NCBI GenBank assembly: GCA_947184155.2
Contig: CAMXCT020001512.1
Span: forward strand, 62,001-126,000
DNA: 64,000 nt
Source of the DNA: Cladocopium goreaui
Lineage: Eukaryota; Sar; Dinophyceae; Suessiales; Symbiodiniaceae
Direction: 5' to 3'
Of the stretch, positions 8,736 to 22,275 are shown piece by piece; the first letter of the stretch is position 1; every line of letters starts with the position of its first letter. The notes under the pieces were generated by a model that saw nothing but the letters and a program-made list of their open reading frames with translations, made no database searches and had not been told where the DNA came from. A program made the translations under genes and the position numbers.

Positions 8736-9560
8736 GGATTGGTTAAGGGGAACATTTACAGGAAACTGGCTGGATTTTCCGGAAAAAAGGGGCTTTCCGG
8801 TTTCAATTTTCCCTCAAACCCATGAAACAGTTGGTTTTGCCATCGAAGTCTAGACCATGGTTTCCAGTTCGCTGTTATGTGATTTTCGATGATAGCGAAC
8901 TGTGACAGATTACCAGAGGGTAGCCATAGCCATTGATGAGATTCTACTACGGGGAAAATCTTGTAGATGACATGATAGCTACTTTACCCAGCTACATTTG
9001 ATCCGATTGGGGGAAAACTTGGATGCTTTGTATTTCATCTTTTGCCATTTTTGGTGGCGATCTATGAATGGGTCGGTCTACCCCAAATCCTATAGTTATC
9101 ATCATGCTCCCTATGGAAAATCGCGCATCTGTTTGGTATGCCCTATTTTCAGACACCCCAAAAAAATCTGTAAACATAACCAGCGAAATCCAGCGAATAA
9201 TCCATATTTTTTTGGAAGGTAACATTGGCCATGCCTATGCAATTGAGGAATTCAGCAGTAAGCAGTGGATCCAACAGATATTGAAAGGTTGTTAAAGTGA
9301 GTTATTGGAAAACAAAGGATTCAACCAGCCAGGGGAATGTTTTTTGGAGTTTAAAAACCAACCATAGTTCATAGACGGATATCAACAGTTAATACGATGA
9401 ACAATCCTTGGCTATTGTTTTTCAATATCTCATTCACATTCGCATTATATCTTCCCATTGAAGGAATTCGTTTAACCAGTTGCCTAGATATTCAACTCAC
9501 TAATGGTTTATATTTTGTAGCATCCAAAGTTGATTCGGAGCGAGCTTTAGGGTATCATCA

Positions 9561-9672
9561 CTGGTTGGTGGTTTGGAACATGAACTTTATTTTTCCATAT
9601 GTTGGGAATGTCATCATCCCAACTGTTACGAACTCCATCATTTTTCAGAGGGGTGGCTCAACCACCAACCAG
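9561..9672. mobile_element. MITE-B copy 1
   Basis: Begins CTGGTTGGTGGTTTGGAAC and ends CAACCACCAACCAG, giving terminal inverted repeats of about 14 bp. The middle holds the family core: a CATTCAGTTGGGAATGTCAT-like arm facing CATCCCAACTGACGAACT, so the whole element can fold. No coding capacity. Confidence 0.8.
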
Positions 9673-11494
9673 ATCAGTATCCCAAAACAGATGGGGAAAC
9701 ATCTCACTGTCGCAGTTGAGCGATGAAACATCCCGATCTGGGGAGATCTCCCCATGCTGTTAGTTAATTTTGCTTCAATTCATCCCATATGTGTATATAT
9801 ATATGTAATATGTATATACATACATGGGGGATATGGCATATATTCACCGAGGTACCTAAATTGGAGGTACCTACCATATATAAGGCCTGTGTAAGGCATA
9901 TGTAAGAGAATATCCCGACAAAATATGGCCTTATATGGTACAGTACCTCCATTTTAGGATCCTGAAATTCCCATTGATATATAGATGTAGTATCTATATC
10001 CCCCATATGTTATCGCCATTCCCAGTTCGATTCCCAGTTTGATACCCAGTTCGATACCCATCCGCTTCTGCACACTGTTCCCGCAGGTTTCTTGGAAGTG
10101 GGTATCGTCTTTACGGAGGCCGAAAAAGGGGGGTCGAGTCGGGTGTCGAAGACGGTGGAATCGTGGTGTCTTTACCGTCAATATGGCTATCAATTGGTAT
10201 ATAATGGCTATATAATGGCTATATAATCCCATTAAACACCATTAGACTCCAATAAAAACAATAAGTTCCTATTCAATCACCAGGAAATCCCATTAAATCC
10301 CATTCTATTCCTAAAGTGAGGGTACCCCAAAATCATCTGGGAAAACCAATGGTTTGGGGTGCACATGTTTTAAGAAACACCCATATGGCTATAACTTGGT
10401 ATATCATGGCTTTACAACTGGATAGTAATGGGATAAATTGGCTATTGTAGTGGTTATATAATGGCTATATGATGGTATATGGTTCGTGAATTGTGCCCAT
10501 ATTATTGTCTAATGATTCATAATGGCTATATGGAATGGGATAATAACGGAACGGGAATATACATATATTAACCATATATTATCATCATTATGTTCTCAAG
10601 GCCCCTATTGTAATGGTATGCAAGGTATGCAAGGTCATGGTCATGCCCTATGCCTGGACATCTCAATATGGAGGTTTCCTACAATAGGGGTACCCCTTTA
10701 TCGCTGGATGGTTTATTTCATGAAAAAGCCTAAAAAATTGATGATTTAGCGGTATCCCTATTTTAGGAAACCTCTATCCCTTCCTATTTATCCGAAAAAT
10801 TACCACACCCAATTCATGATTCCGCGATGATTATACCATCAATGGAATGTAACCATGTTTGCGGCATACATATTTGTATAATACCATAGTATGCCAAATG
10901 CATGATAGTATTTTGTGATATGATTTATCGTAATCATGCATATATATATATATATATTCATATTCAACTAGTACCATAATATGGTCATAGTACATATGGT
11001 ACTAGTTAAATATGGTAATACCAGATTAGTATATATATATATTTACACCATATGGTAAGATGGTCAAATATGGTAATATTGTACCATGATGTAAATATGC
11101 ATTCTGAAAAAGATCGTTTTTGATAGGCACTATCTTTTTAATTTAAATGCAAGTCTAATCTTTGTGATATGCATTAATTATGTTCATCAATATTTATTCA
11201 TATGCAAAAAACATAATATGTTTATAGTATTTATACCATATATATGTTAATAATCATAATAATGTTGATGATGTGTTCATTAATGGTTAATTATGCTTAA
11301 TTATGTTCATTAATTAACCTCCCTGTGGATTCTGAAGAAATGCATCGATCCAGCACCAGGATGGTTATGGTGGCGTGTCAGGCTAAACGCTGGGAAAGCA
11401 GTGGTGTTTTGGTGTTTTTTGAACCGGCGAAATGTGGATTTGTCCAGAAATTTACTGCTACTTCACCACCAAAAACCTGGAGTTCATGAAATTG

Positions 11495-11604
11495 ACCCTC
11501 TGGTACACATACAAAAAGCTATTCAAGATTGCCATTTATAGTTGAATTATCCAATAAATATGGTGGATCTTTCCATCGTTTTCTGTAAAGGTTTACCAGA
11601 GGGT
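11495..11604. mobile_element. MITE-A copy 1
   Basis: Begins ACCCTCTGGTA and ends TTTACCAGAGGGT, with the family core tggtggatctttcca. About 110 bp, palindromic ends, non-coding. Confidence 0.75.
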
Positions 11605-11920
11605 TTCCAGGGGATTTCAGCACCAAAAAACCGGTAGTTTTACATGGAGATTTTGCCATCGTCGATGCGATGAGCATTGGATAACTTGGCGCTTTTTGAT
11701 CCAAGTTTGAGACATAGTTATGGGATGATGATGGCAATAGTGGTTAATAGTGGTTAATAGTGTTGGTTAATATATTATGGTATAATAGTGGGATAATGAT
11801 TAGGAAAATATACAATAGTGGGATATGTTTGATGGGATGATTTATGACATGGTTAATAGTGTTGGTTAATAGTTGTTTTCATAGGCTATAAACCAACAAC
11901 AATGGGAATATGATGGTGAT

Positions 11921-12038
11921 CTGCTTGGTGGTGACTGGAACCATGGAAATTTATGACTTTCCATTCACTTGGGAATTTCAGAAAATCCCAACTGACGAAG
12001 TCATATTTTTCAGAGGGGTAGGCTCAACCACCAACCAG
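11921..12038. mobile_element. MITE-B copy 2
   Basis: Begins CTGCTTGGTGGT and ends CTCAACCACCAACCAG with the family core of actttccattcacttggg and cagaggggtaggct. Non-coding. Confidence 0.75.
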
Positions 12039-12345
12039 CATAAGTTTGACTACAGTATATGTTCGGAAACCTTACCATCTTTACTCCCCCCTGATCTCTT
12101 GAGCGTACAATTTTCTTGCTTATCAACAATGGGAATCATTATTTCCTCATCACTTGATCGCCATAATTCCACAAAAGAACGGACGTTAGTTTTGTCCGAA
12201 AATAGTGCTTTCCCCAAATCATATTCTACATATGTTCTCATTAAAAGTTTGGTGGTATACTCCATTTTCAGACAAACCCAAATCATATTTTTTGTGGGTT
12301 ATATCTCCCATTATATCCACAATAAATCCCATGGACAATCCCTAT

Positions 12346-12432
12346 CTGGTTGGTGGTTTGGAACATTTTGGGAATGTCATAATCCCAACTGACGAACTCA
12401 TATTTTTCAGAGGGGTACGTATACCACCAACC
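12346..12432. mobile_element. MITE-B copy 3 (shortened)
   Basis: Begins CTGGTTGGTGGTTTGGAAC, continues with gggaatgtcataatcccaac and ends near ACCACCAACCAA. It is about 25 bp shorter than full copies, having lost the actttccattcag arm. Confidence 0.7.
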
Positions 12433-13111
12433 AACTATGGTCAAACCCCCACGAAATCACCATGGTTTTTGGTTACACCACCATTAAATCACCATGAACC
12501 CCCCCCCTTGCCACACGAGAGCCGTCACCAAAAAGAGCGCAGGGCCTTCGGAGTTGGAAGAGGAGGGCGTCATCTTCGACCAGGTGGAAATGGAAAAATG
12601 GTTTCACCAACAAGAATATGGATTTAAATGGGATTAAATGGGATTTCACCACCAACAATAGGGACTTCATATTGGCATTAAATGGGATTTAACCAACAAT
12701 GATGGTGATTTTTAGGTGATTATCCCATAATGGGATTATTTAACGGTGATTTGATAGTAAACCCCTATTTTCATGGTGGCGTACATAAAGGTGATTTAAT
12801 TAATTAATTACCATTAAACCATCAACAATAGGGCTTTACATAATGGGATTAATGATTAATTAATGGTTTTCTTTCATGGAATAGGCATCAGAAATGGGAC
12901 TGAATGAGATTTTTCACCACCAACAATGGATGATGAAAAGACATTAAGTGGGGACTTAATGGGACTTAATGGGACTTAATGATGATACAGGTGATTGTCC
13001 CATCATTCCAAGCAGAGTCTGGATGTTTAGCGCTTGTGAAAGAGCGCTGCCGCTGAAAGGCCCAAAGAAAAATAACCTGGAAAGCCAAGGCAGTGACCAG
13101 AATCAGCAATT

Positions 13112-13222
13112 TACCCTCTGGTAATGACTAACAGTTCGCTATTAAAAATGGCCCATTTATAGTGAATTTACTCATTGACAATGATGGGTTTCCATAGTTT
13201 TTTGTATGCTTACCAGAGGGTA
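13112..13222. mobile_element. MITE-A copy 2
   Basis: Begins TACCCTCTGGTAA and ends TTACCAGAGGGTA, a perfect terminal inverted repeat of 13 bp. Core contains cagttcgctattaaaaatgg and tccatagttttttgtatgc. Non-coding. Confidence 0.85.
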
Positions 13223-14565
13223 AACGTAAGCCGTAAGCTGATCCAAATTTGGATTTTGCTGTCGATTGGCGGAGATTTGCCCCATGGCTGGGGTGGCTAT
13301 TTATACTTATATGGTGGTTTCCTGAAACAGGGGTACCCCATTTCATCATCCATTTTCATGGGATTTTCCATGAAATAAACCATCCCGCTATTTGGGTACC
13401 CCCATGATAACAGCACCACTTTTGATGGCAACAACGCCTATTTTGGCCAAAGACAACAATTTCCATTTATAAACCAACCATTTTTGGATACCCCCATTTA
13501 TGGAAACCCCCATATCAGTTACAAGAAATGTCCCAATGCCCACCCGCCACCTATGCCGATGGTCAACCTCCTATGTACAATGGTTTTATACCCCTGCATC
13601 CAGGTCGATATATCGAACTAAATTAATGATGATATATGGGGATCATAAACTAACAAACCCATCATTGGGAGGCCCATTCTTTGGTCCCAAATAGTTGCAA
13701 ATCCGTAAACCCCACTAAAGCCCCCCAAACGGGAAAAAACAATTCCCATAGTGAAAATCAAGGGTTCTATCTTTTGGGCTGAGTCGCTGCCAATGCTCAG
13801 GGCAATGCTTTGAAGCTTGGTTTGGTTCTGCGGAGAATGTGAGCGGCTAAAATGGATGGAAATCCAATGGATTTGGGTAGATCAATGAGAGAAACAACTA
13901 GAAACAACATGTTTAAACAACATCGCAGGGATTTGATGATCAAACATAGGTATTTCAGGGGCAATTTCAATGGATATGAGGGATGAAAGAATTTTCTGGA
14001 GGATTATGTGAGCATCAGAAACGGTGAACAATTGGGATTTGGTTATCACATATGGATTTAAGCGATACACAATGGATATGGGGATGCAAACAACTAACGT
14101 TTTTATGGGTTTGTAGTGGGATGTAATGATGTAATGGGATACAATGAGATACTGATCTTACCAACAAATGAGACTTTGATGGGGTTTTAATTTAAATGGA
14201 TCATTCTATGCCAACAGTGAGGATTTTTTACTGGGGATTTTTTTTGCATCACTGGTCCAATGAGATTTCGCCAATTATTGCATGGTATCCCCACAGAAGA
14301 TCACAGTATTTCCCACAGAAGCCCCCCTGCCCGATTCAGCGTTACTGGGTTCTTGATGAAGAATCGGGCAAGAACTCAGGGTTGATCATCATCTTCCACA
14401 CTAGAACGGCATGGCTAATGGAATTTTTGGTGCATAATTTCAGGACCTAAATAAACATATCTTTTAGATCCCAAACCTGTAATTAAACAGGCATGGTATC
14501 AAAGACTTCAAATCGTAGGTCAAATCCATGATTCATAGTTAATAGGTGTAATAGGTCAAATATGT

Positions 14566-14675
14566 TACCATCTGGTTATTTAACAGTTCGCCATGGAAAA
14601 TCCACCATTTTATAGCTAGGTAAACCATCTATTTCTATGGGCCATGGCTTCCATGGCTATGTTAACCAGAGGGTA
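14566..14675. mobile_element. MITE-A copy 3
   Basis: Begins TACCATCTGGTTA and ends TTAACCAGAGGGTA. Inner arms include tatttaacag and ccatggctatgttaa, so folding extends well inward from the ends. Confidence 0.75.
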
Positions 14676-14864
14676 TCCAAAGATTAATCCATTGTTCATT
14701 GAAGATGCACTATAGGTGAACTGATTACCATGAATATGATGAATTCATGGTTTACTGTATCAGCTTATAATCCCATTCTTTACAGTGGTTCATGGTAAAT
14801 TCAATATGTCATAAGTTGCCTGCTAGTTACCAAAAAGTTACCACTTATAGTTGATTATATATAT

Positions 14865-14895
<31 letters not shown>

Positions 14896-14949
14896 GCCCC
14901 CTTATTAAACACTTAACACTGTTTATAGCTAGTTTTCATAGTTACCAAT

Positions 14950-15071
14950 GTGGTTGGTGGTTTGGAACCATGGAATTTATCATGACTTTCCATTCAGTTG
15001 AGAATGTCATAACCCCAACTGACGAACTAACTCCATCATTTGTCAGAGGGGTAGGCTTTACCACCAACCAG
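14950..15071. mobile_element. MITE-B copy 4
   Basis: Begins GTGGTTGGTGGTTTGG and ends TTACCACCAACCAG, with the family core ccattcagttgagaatgtca and gtcagaggggtaggc. Confidence 0.75.
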
Positions 15072-16144
15072 ATATAATATTTTGTTTCATGATGTTAGGG
15101 ATGGTTTATTATTGAATTTACGATGGAATTTACCACATGAAACCCCATTGATTGTAAACTATTTGTTTATTACTATGCTTCCATTCTTCAACCTTTCAGA
15201 GGTGCGAATGGGATTTTTTCCATCATCCCTGCCGAGGAGAGATCATGAAGACAGACTTTTTGAAAGCGAAGGCAGTGAGTCAGAGCCACTTGGCGGAATT
15301 TTTCGTGGGATACTACTGGCAATGTATGAATGTCATATTTTAACGATGGGATTTATCATGATTTATCATGATTTATAATCATATTAAGATGGCAATTTGT
15401 TTTAAGATGCAATATAAAAAAAAAGGCATTAATGATAGGGATGCAATATGCATTAATAAAAAATGGGATTTGATGGGATCGGAATCAGAAACCAACAGGA
15501 ATGGTGATGTGATAAATCGGGGAGTATTCTGTTTCAAACAGTGGGATGAATATAGCAGGCATTTTTCCGAGAATTTTTCATGGGAATAATATGTAGTAAA
15601 TGGGGATTTATTCAGGATATCATAGGAATATATTGAGATATGTAAGCTATGTAACCAACAATTTGAGATATTTGAGTTACCCTCTGAGTGTTTCAAAGGT
15701 GGCTGGAAAACCCCCAAACGAGTCATGGAGGTTCAGTTCTTCAGTTCGCTGGGAAAAATCATCCAACTCAATGGTGGATTTTCCAACCAGCCACGTGGTA
15801 GATATGGATTGCCCCACTGGTGAAACATCCAAACCCTGGCGATTCTGACGATTCTGATTCGATTGCAGTGCCAGATCCATATCAACAGGAGTAAAATGAA
15901 TAAAATGAAATATGGAATTTATGGAATTTATGGAATGAAATCATCATGGAATGTATCCATAAATCCATGAAATATCATGAAATGAAACATGGAATTTGTG
16001 GATACATTCCCTGATGATTTCATGAGGATTCGATCCAATTTTTGACATCAAGAGGGGATTTTTTTACCATTACCCTCTATGGTAAGTTACTATGGTTAAT
16101 CTATGGTTAAATTTATGGATAATCTATGGTTAATGGTTTATAGT

Positions 16145-16266
16145 TACCCTCTGGTTATGTCAAAATAGCTCTTGAAAATTGCCATAGAAATAGTTGATTT
16201 ACCCATTAAACATGGTGGTTTTTCCATGATTTTCCATAGTTTTCTGTAAACGTTTACCAGAGGGTA
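16145..16266. mobile_element. MITE-A copy 4
   Basis: Begins TACCCTCTGGTTA and ends TTTACCAGAGGGTA. Core contains ccatagaaatagttgattta and aaacatggtggtttttcca, shared with copies 5, 6 and 7. Confidence 0.8.
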
Positions 16267-16774
16267 AATCTGTGGGCCTTGTGGCGCTTGTGTCTGTGAA
16301 AAATTTTCCCGGCTTTGGTCGGCCCAATTTCACCATTCCCACCAAAAACCGACCATAGGAGAGGCTTATTCTAAGTGGGATAATGGGTATACGAAAACAT
16401 AAACCACAAGTTGCAGATGCTTCATGGTGGAAACCCCAATCTTAAAACCATGGCGAGCTGATTCTTCCGTCAAAATCTGATGAACTGCTTCAACTCTTGT
16501 GTAACACATGAAAGTTCCTGTTGACTTCGTTTTGTTTATGGTAAAACTGACGTTTTAATTGGGCAACCTCCGTTTTCATCTTACAGCCCCAGCGTTTTTT
16601 GTTTTTGTGGCAAGACCCTCATGTGTCCAGTCGTTTTTGTGCTTGATGTCCAGTTCATTGATGTTAAACCAAAGAAAGTTTCTGGTAAGACTGCCAAATT
16701 TTCTGGAAAACTAAGAGTTCTTATTGATTTTTCATTTTGATTGAATGATTATTTTCTTTGAGGTTAAACCTTAT

Positions 16775-16885
16775 CTGCTTGGTGGTTTGGAACATTAATT
16801 TTATGACTTTCCATTCAGTTGGGAATAATCATCATCCCAACTGACGAAGTCCATCATTTTTCGGGTAGGCTCAACCACCAACCAG
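16775..16885. mobile_element. MITE-B copy 5
   Basis: Begins CTGCTTGGTGGTTTGGAAC and ends GGCTCAACCACCAACCAG; core actttccattcagttgggaa and catcccaactgacgaagtcc. Confidence 0.78.
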
Positions 16886-18239
16886 GTTATTAACCATCAT
16901 GAACCATATAATAACCATCATCATTAACCATTATTAACCATCATAAATCATTACTATTAACTATATGACCATACAATAAGCATACAATAACCATCATCAT
17001 TAACCATTATGAACAGTATATTAACCATATATTTTCCATAGATTTTCCATAGATTAACAGTATAATAACCATATATTAACCACACATTAACCAGTTATGT
17101 TCAACCAGACTTCCTGCGCTCCGAGGCCTCCACCTGTGAGGCTTGAAGTGGCTCCGCTGATACGTGAATAAACGGCCTGTGGCTTGCGCCAGAAAATCGG
17201 CTATTCAACATATATACATATATAATATAATATATATATATATATTGATACAATCTATAGATATATATAATATTATATATATAATATTTTTAATACATGG
17301 ATGTTTTTTTGGAGTTTGGGTAATTAAATGATTTGACTGAACTATCAAATAACTATCAAATTGCTGTGTGACTAAAGCAATAATAAACCATCCCCAAAAC
17401 TACCACAAATGGGTGGTATAAGGCATCAAAATATATGGGTGAACTATGATTGGTTTACCAACATTATAGGATTAATGATAAGATCCATGAATTGCTATTT
17501 CCTAGTATAATCTGATAATGGTGAAAAATATGTGTGTTTGAATTATCTATGATCATTACTGGAAAATATGATCAGATTGTGAATAATGATAAGATCCCTT
17601 ACATCTAAGATATAGGTTTATGTTCAATATACATATAAGATATAGTATAATTTATGTAATAATAATGACTGAACTATCTAAGATTGTGAAGTACCCGTTT
17701 ATGGTAAATTGTGGGATTTTTGACACCATTGAATAATGACCATATACAGGATTATCCCAGTAGTATGAATACCTGTATTATTGTATGGGACTAGCACAAA
17801 TGTCATAGTTCATGAGAGATATAATAAATTTGTAATGGTTGTAACGGATACGGATGATAGTTCTATGTTGAAGAATGTGCCAATGATGATGACAATAACT
17901 GTCCAAGAATTGGATTGATGATAGCTAATTATCCAACATATTCTACAACTATCCAATCTATTACAATTATCCAACAACCACTATCCGGCGATAACAGTAC
18001 TTATTCATGGGAAACGGAGAATGCAATTGTGATGATTTCGGCGTATCCATGATACAACTGAGCACAATGATGGCATGATGTATCCTCATTGGATGATTGA
18101 ACCATGGTGATTTTAATGTACTGGGACAGCACGTTATATGGATGGCATCCATGGTCACTATCTCATGACGTTGAAAATCTGAGGCAGGCGTCAATGGCTA
18201 CTATAATTATAGTAATGGTTTGCGACAAAAGAATGTTAT

Positions 18240-18485
18240 GATATATTCTGACGTATTATGTCATATGATGACACATTAGGATGTATTATGATTTAATTAG
18301 TATGACATATTAGGATATATTAGGATGTATTAGGATATATTAGGACATATTAGGATATATTAGCATATATTATCATATTTTCATATATTTTCATATATTT
18401 TCATATATTTTCATATGTTATCATTTATTATCATATATTATCATATATTATCATATATTATCATATAATATCATATAATATGATA
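18240..18485. repeat. AT-rich minisatellite (TTAGGATATA / TTATCATATA)
   Basis: A run of ~10-12 bp units, first attaggatatatt-like, then tcatatatttt-like, then tatcatatat-like. The unit changes stepwise along the array, as expected from successive local expansions. No gene. Confidence 0.8.
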
Positions 18486-19779
18486 ATAGAATACTAACCA
18501 ACCCCGAACCAATACCAAGCCATGTTTTCTAGGGAGAATATCGGGGCAACACTTGGATTTTCACCAGCCAGAAATGGTGGATTTGCCAATGACTTAAGCT
18601 GATAACCTGGGAACGGTGCATAATGTTCATAAACCTGGGATTGGTAGGTTACGTTTTTTTTGAGTGCCATGCGTTGTGCACTGGTGTTGATGGGTCAATT
18701 TGATACATTAATTCTTATTGATAATCAGATAAACTGCCCACCAGAAACTTTGTGGAATTTAATTCGATTCATTTTGGACTCCTATTTGTTTTTTTTTGTG
18801 ATCAGGGGATGAGGTTTTTCTTGTTGTCAATGTTTGGCTGGTGAAAAACACCGTTGTATCCCACTTTGGGTCTAGGTTGTCATCATTTATAACATTTTAT
18901 AACCCTTGGCCCAAACCTGTTGTCATTTATACAGTTATTTTTCTGATGCCCCATTTAAACCATGATTTATAGGGGATGTCCATTGCCACGTTTGATTACT
19001 GGAGGGTATATCCTGATTGATGGAGCGTTGATAGGGGAATATGAATTCCTTTTAAGGTAATGGAACCGCCAGGATGTTTTTCTATGTATCATGATTGTGG
19101 GACATTATTGACAAAAGAGGGATATGTATCCGATTATATCCCCATATTATCAAAATACCCTCCAGGAATCAAACATGGCAATGGATAATCCCCATGTTTA
19201 GATGATTTTCCGGCTATAAACCTCCATTTGGTTCGGGCATTTTCCAGCCAGCCAAGCTTGATTTCCGGAGGGTAAGTACTGGGATAGGGGATATAAAACA
19301 AAACCACCAAAATATACAATAGGCTATTTGATGGTATTTGACCATTGTATCCCCCATTTCTTTGTAGATGGAGAAAAATCCGGTCTCCTCATGTTCGTTT
19401 TTTTCCCCACGAGGGTCAATGAATTGACATTCCCATGATATCCCACGTTATATCCTTTTACCCTCCAGTAAACTAACATAGCTACGGAAAATGGACCATA
19501 GAAATAGCTGATTTACATTGATAAAAACTTATTCAAATAGTGATAAGCCCAGTTCAAACAACTGCCAGAAAAACACATAGAAATCTCATTGATCTTCCCA
19601 ATATTTAACTGGAAATCAACTAAATCAACTATTGTGAGAACCGGCTATCCCCGATCTTCCCATTGCGACCAGCGACGTCACCAGTGACGCCCGGACGAAC
19701 CGAGGTCATGGATACTTCGCAGCATCCTCCGAGGCGCGGTTCAATCTTTGGGAATCGCAATGGGATGTAGATTATATAT

Positions 19780-19897
19780 CTGGGTAAATTTCATCACGAC
19801 CTCCCTGTTCTCCCTCACTGGGAATCATGGTTGATAAGGGAAATCATCCTCAAATGGCCGAACTATTCAGGTTAGTGAAATACTATAATTTACCCAG
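19780..19897. mobile_element. MITE-C copy 1
   Basis: Begins CTGGGTAAATT and ends AATTTACCCAG, a perfect 11-bp terminal inverted repeat. Core contains tcactgggaatcatggttga and gccgaactattcaggttagt. Confidence 0.75.
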
Positions 19898-19923
19898 ATT
19901 TATAGTGTATGAAACTATAGATT

Positions 19924-20034
19924 TACCCTCTGGTTATTTAACATAGCCATGGTATAGATGGCCCATAGAAATAGATGGCTTACCTATTAAAAATGGTGGA
20001 TCTTTCCATGGCTATGTTAAATAACCAGATGGTA
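19924..20034. mobile_element. MITE-A copy 5
   Basis: Begins TACCCTCTGGTTATTTAACA and ends with TGTTAAATAACCAGATGGTA, a ~20 bp terminal inverted repeat with one mismatch. It lies only ~25 bp from MITE-C copy 1. Confidence 0.85.
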
Positions 20035-20745
20035 CAGAGTATGAAACTATTGATTTGTAGTGTATGAATCCATTTATAGTGTATCCAAAATTATCCATTT
20101 ATGTGTAAATGTATCCATTGTGGATCCAAATGTTTATCTGGTGAATAGTGTTGATGGGATAATGTTTATAATGTAACTTATAATAACTGTTCATGTTTTG
20201 GGAAACTATTGATAATTCTATACCCCAAATGTTTATGGCACTATGTTTATGTTTGATGAACCTATTGAAATTTGGGATTGTTACTTGGGAAACACTGTAA
20301 ATCGCCCATGTCACCAGTTGATCATCATGATAATTCCTATGAAACACTGGAGGATGTCATGGGATTATGGGATGATCATCAGATTTTCTCACTGGAGGAT
20401 TTCTATCCGCATCCTGAGTTGACAGGTCGGGGATTCTCTAGGAGGCCATGAAAACCATATTCGGATGTGATTTTCATGGATATACCAATGATATGTTTTT
20501 CTCGTGAAAAATTGGATTTGGGCAGTAAAAATGTTTGGACGTCAGGTGATTTAATCATTCAGAATGGGGATGTCGCTATTGGATCTGATGGATTTTGGCA
20601 TTTTACAAGCTACAAATCAGGGAGTTAACAATTCAGAATGGGGATTTGAGCCGGAAATACAAGAAGTGCATCATATATTTGGGACACTCTGGATACGATT
20701 TATCAGCAAAATTTAGGGGAGATACAACCAACAACATATTAGGGT

Positions 20746-20863
20746 TACCCTCTGGTAAACGTTGACACAACTATGGAAAGATCCACCATGCTATTAATGG
20801 GTAAATCAACAATTTCTACGGCCATTTTCAATAGCTATGTTTGTGTGTTTACCAGGTCGGGTA
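20746..20863. mobile_element. MITE-A copy 6
   Basis: Begins TACCCTCTGGTAAACG and ends GTTTACCAGGTCGGGTA. Relative to the family, the right end carries the substitution AGAGGG to GGTCGGG, also seen in the half-copy ending near 23640. Confidence 0.7.
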
Positions 20864-21435
20864 ACTATTAACCATTAACCATAGATTATCCATAAATTTA
20901 ATAATAGCTTAACCATAGATTAACCATTTACAGATGGTTTCCCCAGCCATAAACTTACCATTATGGGATGAACCATGGGATGAACCAAAAACTCTTGAGC
21001 GACTCATGGGATCCATCTCAAGATCCAATTTACGGATTGACCCCCCCATTTTTTGTGGAGGTGATGTGAGCTTTATGTGGGCAAAATCCCAACAAAAATA
21101 TGGTTTTCATGATGGTTTTCATGATGGTTTTCATGATGGTGAATGATTGTGAATAATGGTTTATAATGGTTAATAATGGTCACTATAAGCCACGGGATTT
21201 TTGACCCACGGTCGTACGGTCCTGGTAGGATGTAAAAACAATGGTGAAAGCGAACACTCTTCAGAGTCACTTCCAGCAACTTACTAAGATCACTTGTCAA
21301 TGGAATATGGAATCTAACTGACATGACAAGATTTAATGGATTTAAGCAGTCACTTCCCCATGGTTGCTGGGGGCAATAGGTGTTGGTTGATATTCAATGT
21401 TGCTGATGCTGCTAGTTCCTTCTTGTTTTTTCTTG

Positions 21436-21543
21436 TACCCTCTGGTCAACTAACATAGCTATTGAAAATGGCCATAGAAATAGTGGGTTTTCCCATTAAA
21501 CATGTTGATTTTCCATAGTTTTTTGTATGTTTACCAGAGGGTA
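21436..21543. mobile_element. MITE-A copy 7
   Basis: Begins TACCCTCTGGTCAA and ends TTTACCAGAGGGTA; core ccatagaaatagtgggtttt and tgattttccatagtttttt. Confidence 0.8.
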
Positions 21544-21679
21544 CCGATAGTAATTAGTTGTCACTTGTTGCGATAGCAACCGAATTGTTGAGGTGTGAAA
21601 TCTAGGGCCTTCCAGTGATATTTCCGGGCGAAAATGGTCAGAGTCAAAATCCAAATCCTTCACTGGTCCTCAAAAATAT

Positions 21680-21790
21680 CTGATTGGTGGTTTGGAACAT
21701 GAATTTTATGACTTTCCATTCAGTTGGGAATGTCATCATCCCAACTGGCGAACTCATATTTTTCAGAGGGGTAGGTCAACCACCAACCAG
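21680..21790. mobile_element. MITE-B copy 6
   Basis: Begins CTGATTGGTGGTTTGGAAC and ends GTCAACCACCAACCAG; the core is very close to copy 1, including cagttgggaatgtcatcatc. Confidence 0.8.
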
Positions 21791-22171
21791 CCAAAAATCT
21801 ACTTGGCTCCGGCGTATCACTGTGACTTAGCCCCCCCAGTCTTCAACCTGCGCCAGGATCATAGCAGGTAGCTGGGTCAAGAGCTGGGATCGGCCGAGGC
21901 TTTGTTTTGGGCCCAAGTTATACCGGTTGGATTGCTCAAAAAAAACAGAAAACGGGTTACCCTCAACAAACATGGTGATGTTATTTTTTGGATTTAACCA
22001 TCCAAAACAGGGAAATTTCGAGGTTTTTTATGGGGTCAACATACAGTTTTTTTGGAAAGGCAATGGGGTTTCCGTTCGTAAAATGATCTGCTTTTATGGT
22101 GGGGAAAACCACATGCTAACACCCAAAAGGAAAGTTGGTAAAATCCTCGTAAAATAGATCTAAAATAGAGA

Positions 22172-22275
22172 TACCCTCTGGTAATTTAACATAACTATGG
22201 AAAATCACCATTTTTAAAGGGAAAATCCACTATAAATGGCCATTTTCAATAGCTATGTTAAATTACCAGAGGGTA
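22172..22275. mobile_element. MITE-A copy 8
   Basis: Begins TACCCTCTGGTAATTTAACA and ends with the reverse complement TGTTAAATTACCAGAGGGTA, a perfect 20-bp terminal inverted repeat. Best preserved copy of the family in this window. Confidence 0.9.

Noticed and set aside
10930-11050. TATA-rich tract as a replication origin or promoter
   Set aside because: TA microsatellites of this kind recur throughout the AT-rich block with no gene nearby.
12205-12627. 140-codon plus-strand frame
   Set aside because: Lies across MITE-B copy 3; the peptide includes the translated terminal repeat and no domain.
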